Assembly (NCBI GenBank): GCA_016192885.1
Contig: JACPTH010000227.1
Span: 906-8,011 of the forward strand
Origin: a bacterium
GTDB lineage: Bacteria > Muiribacteriota > Ozemobacteria > Ozemobacterales > Ozemobacteraceae
Reading direction: 5' to 3'
Length of the DNA: 7,106 nt
Positions within the stretch are counted from its first letter, which is position 1, and each line of letters opens with the position of its first letter. Below are positions 6,424 through 7,106 of the stretch, in pieces. The notes beneath the pieces are model-generated. The model saw only the letters and a program-made list of their open reading frames with translations, had not been told where the DNA came from and ran no database searches. The position numbers and the translations under genes were made by a program.

Positions 6424-7106
6424 TTAGTATTTCCTAATTATTTCACCAAGCCAGCGTTCATTTTTATATCCGGTTAAACGTATTCGGCCTCGGAATATTT
6501 TTCCGACTTTGTAGGCGTCCGCTTTTCCAGTCCATTTTATCAAGAGGCGTGCCACCGGCAATGGGACCCGTATCTCAATGCCGTCTACAAGGATTTCCCG
6601 GACGATACCCTTTACTTCACGTTCCTGGCCTTCCCCAAACGCGCCGGGGATTCCCTGCTTTGGCTTAAACGTGGGGGCACTGAAAGGGGAATCCTCCATC
6701 ACAGGCTTTTCCTCTTTGGTCGGAGGAAAAAGCAGAAAAAGGAAAAGAACGGTTGCGATTGCCCCGAGGGCGAACTTCGTTGAATGCCTTTGAACTAGGA
6801 TTGATAGCCTATCTTGAAGGGATGGAAGAGGAGAAGAAATTTTATTCTGTTGTATTATCTTTTTTACATTCGAATACGAATATGGAAGGTTTTTCCGGTT
6901 TGAATCCAGCCTTTCCTTCAATTTGGCCCGGGCAAAGGAGAAACAAGCCTCTACATTTTCGAAACCAAATTCCGCTTTTCCCGACAGAAGAAGCGCCCCT
7001 TTTTGAAGTATTTCTGACACCTCCGGAAAAACCCTTGCCCCTGCGGCTTCATGCATTTCGAAAATTTGGGAAAACAATTCACGGTCGATGTTGGGCAAAA
7101 GAATTT
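6424..7106 (-). CDS. Unrecognised single-pass membrane protein, 5' end possibly outside window
   Basis: I do not recognise this family. The minus-strand frame runs from the edge to TAA at 6426-6424. A TTG at 7098-7096 could start it (224 residues), but the frame stays open to 7106 (I-L-L before PNIDREL) and no Shine-Dalgarno can be seen in the 8 bases left. The true start may therefore lie outside. From the TTG, residues 1-105 are mostly helical and charged, with a Phe/Ala-rich part (ENVEACFSFARAKLKERL). One membrane segment lies at about 109-125 (FALGAIATVLFLFLLFP), then a Pro/Lys/Glu-rich linker. The segment 160-224 is probably beta-rich (EVKGIVREILVDGIEIRVPL; FRGRIRLTGYKNERWLGEI). The layout, cytoplasmic helical part then TM then extracytoplasmic beta domain, is like some anti-sigma or membrane-anchored scaffold proteins, but no motif supports a specific call. 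It is convergent with the SDR gene. Confidence 0.7.
   Translation of the reverse strand, partial: ILLPNIDRELFSQIFEMHEAAGARVFPEVSEILQKGALLLSGKAEFGFENVEACFSFARAKLKERLDSNRKNLPYSYSNVKKIIQQNKISSPLPSLQDRLSILVQRHSTKFALGAIATVLFLFLLFPPTKEEKPVMEDSPFSAPTFKPKQGIPGAFGEGQEREVKGIVREILVDGIEIRVPLPVARLLIKWTGKADAYKVGKIFRGRIRLTGYKNERWLGEIIRKY

Noticed and set aside
6409..6430. Bidirectional intrinsic terminator between convergent genes
   Set aside because: There are T-runs on both strands but no GC-rich inverted repeat long enough to form a terminator stem.
6578..6793. 71-codon + strand frame opposite the membrane-protein gene
   Set aside because: It is the antisense of the TM and linker coding sequence, Arg/Ser/Pro-rich and without any recognisable domain.

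Overview
The window looks like a bacterial chromosome segment of moderate GC content (low-to-mid 40s % by eye). It carries one co-directional cluster on the + strand (about 576-6408), flanked by two minus-strand genes that each run off a window edge. The cell is probably a diderm: there is a secreted DUF4177-like protein, a multi-pass membrane receptor with two extracytoplasmic regions, and a GAF-GAF-HD-GYP protein. A receptor with a class III cyclase-like domain and HEAT repeats, together with the general gene content, reminds me of Leptospira-like spirochaetes or deep-branching lineages rich in HEAT and GAF proteins. This is only an impression, and no marker gene is present to fix the taxonomy.

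Layout. 1-495 (minus, C-terminus outside): an exported protein with a Lys-rich linker and a DUF4177-like domain. 496-575: an 80-bp divergent intergenic region with a good sigma70-type promoter for the + strand, placed so close to the ATG that the mRNA should be leaderless or nearly so. 576-2012: a GAF-GAF-HD-GYP protein, a presumed c-di-GMP phosphodiesterase, whose reading frame is broken immediately after the last metal-ligand Asp. The lost C-terminus is still recognisable in another frame at 2009-2128, so a short internal deletion has truncated the gene. 2142-4544: an 800-residue receptor with four membrane segments, two extracytoplasmic regions, HAMP, a degenerate class III nucleotide-cyclase-like domain and about seven HEAT repeats. 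4565-5611: a ThiL/PurM-superfamily (AIR synthase-like) protein with altered active-site motifs. 5608-6408: a classical SDR oxidoreductase that overlaps the previous gene by ATGA. 6424-7106 (minus, convergent): an unrecognised single-pass membrane protein whose 5' end may lie outside.

How the genes may work together. The first two + strand genes look like a signalling pair: a soluble GAF-sensing HD-GYP enzyme and a membrane receptor whose output domain has lost cyclase catalytic residues and instead carries a HEAT protein-binding array. The ThiL-like and SDR genes form a tightly coupled metabolic pair. The small gaps (13 bp from the HD-GYP remnant, 20 bp, then a 4-bp overlap) suggest one transcript, though no functional link between the two halves can be read from sequence. 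The most unusual items are the pseudo-cyclase/HEAT receptor, the disrupted HD-GYP gene and the degenerate ThiL-like protein. I see no mobile element, tRNA, rRNA, CRISPR array or convincing terminator.
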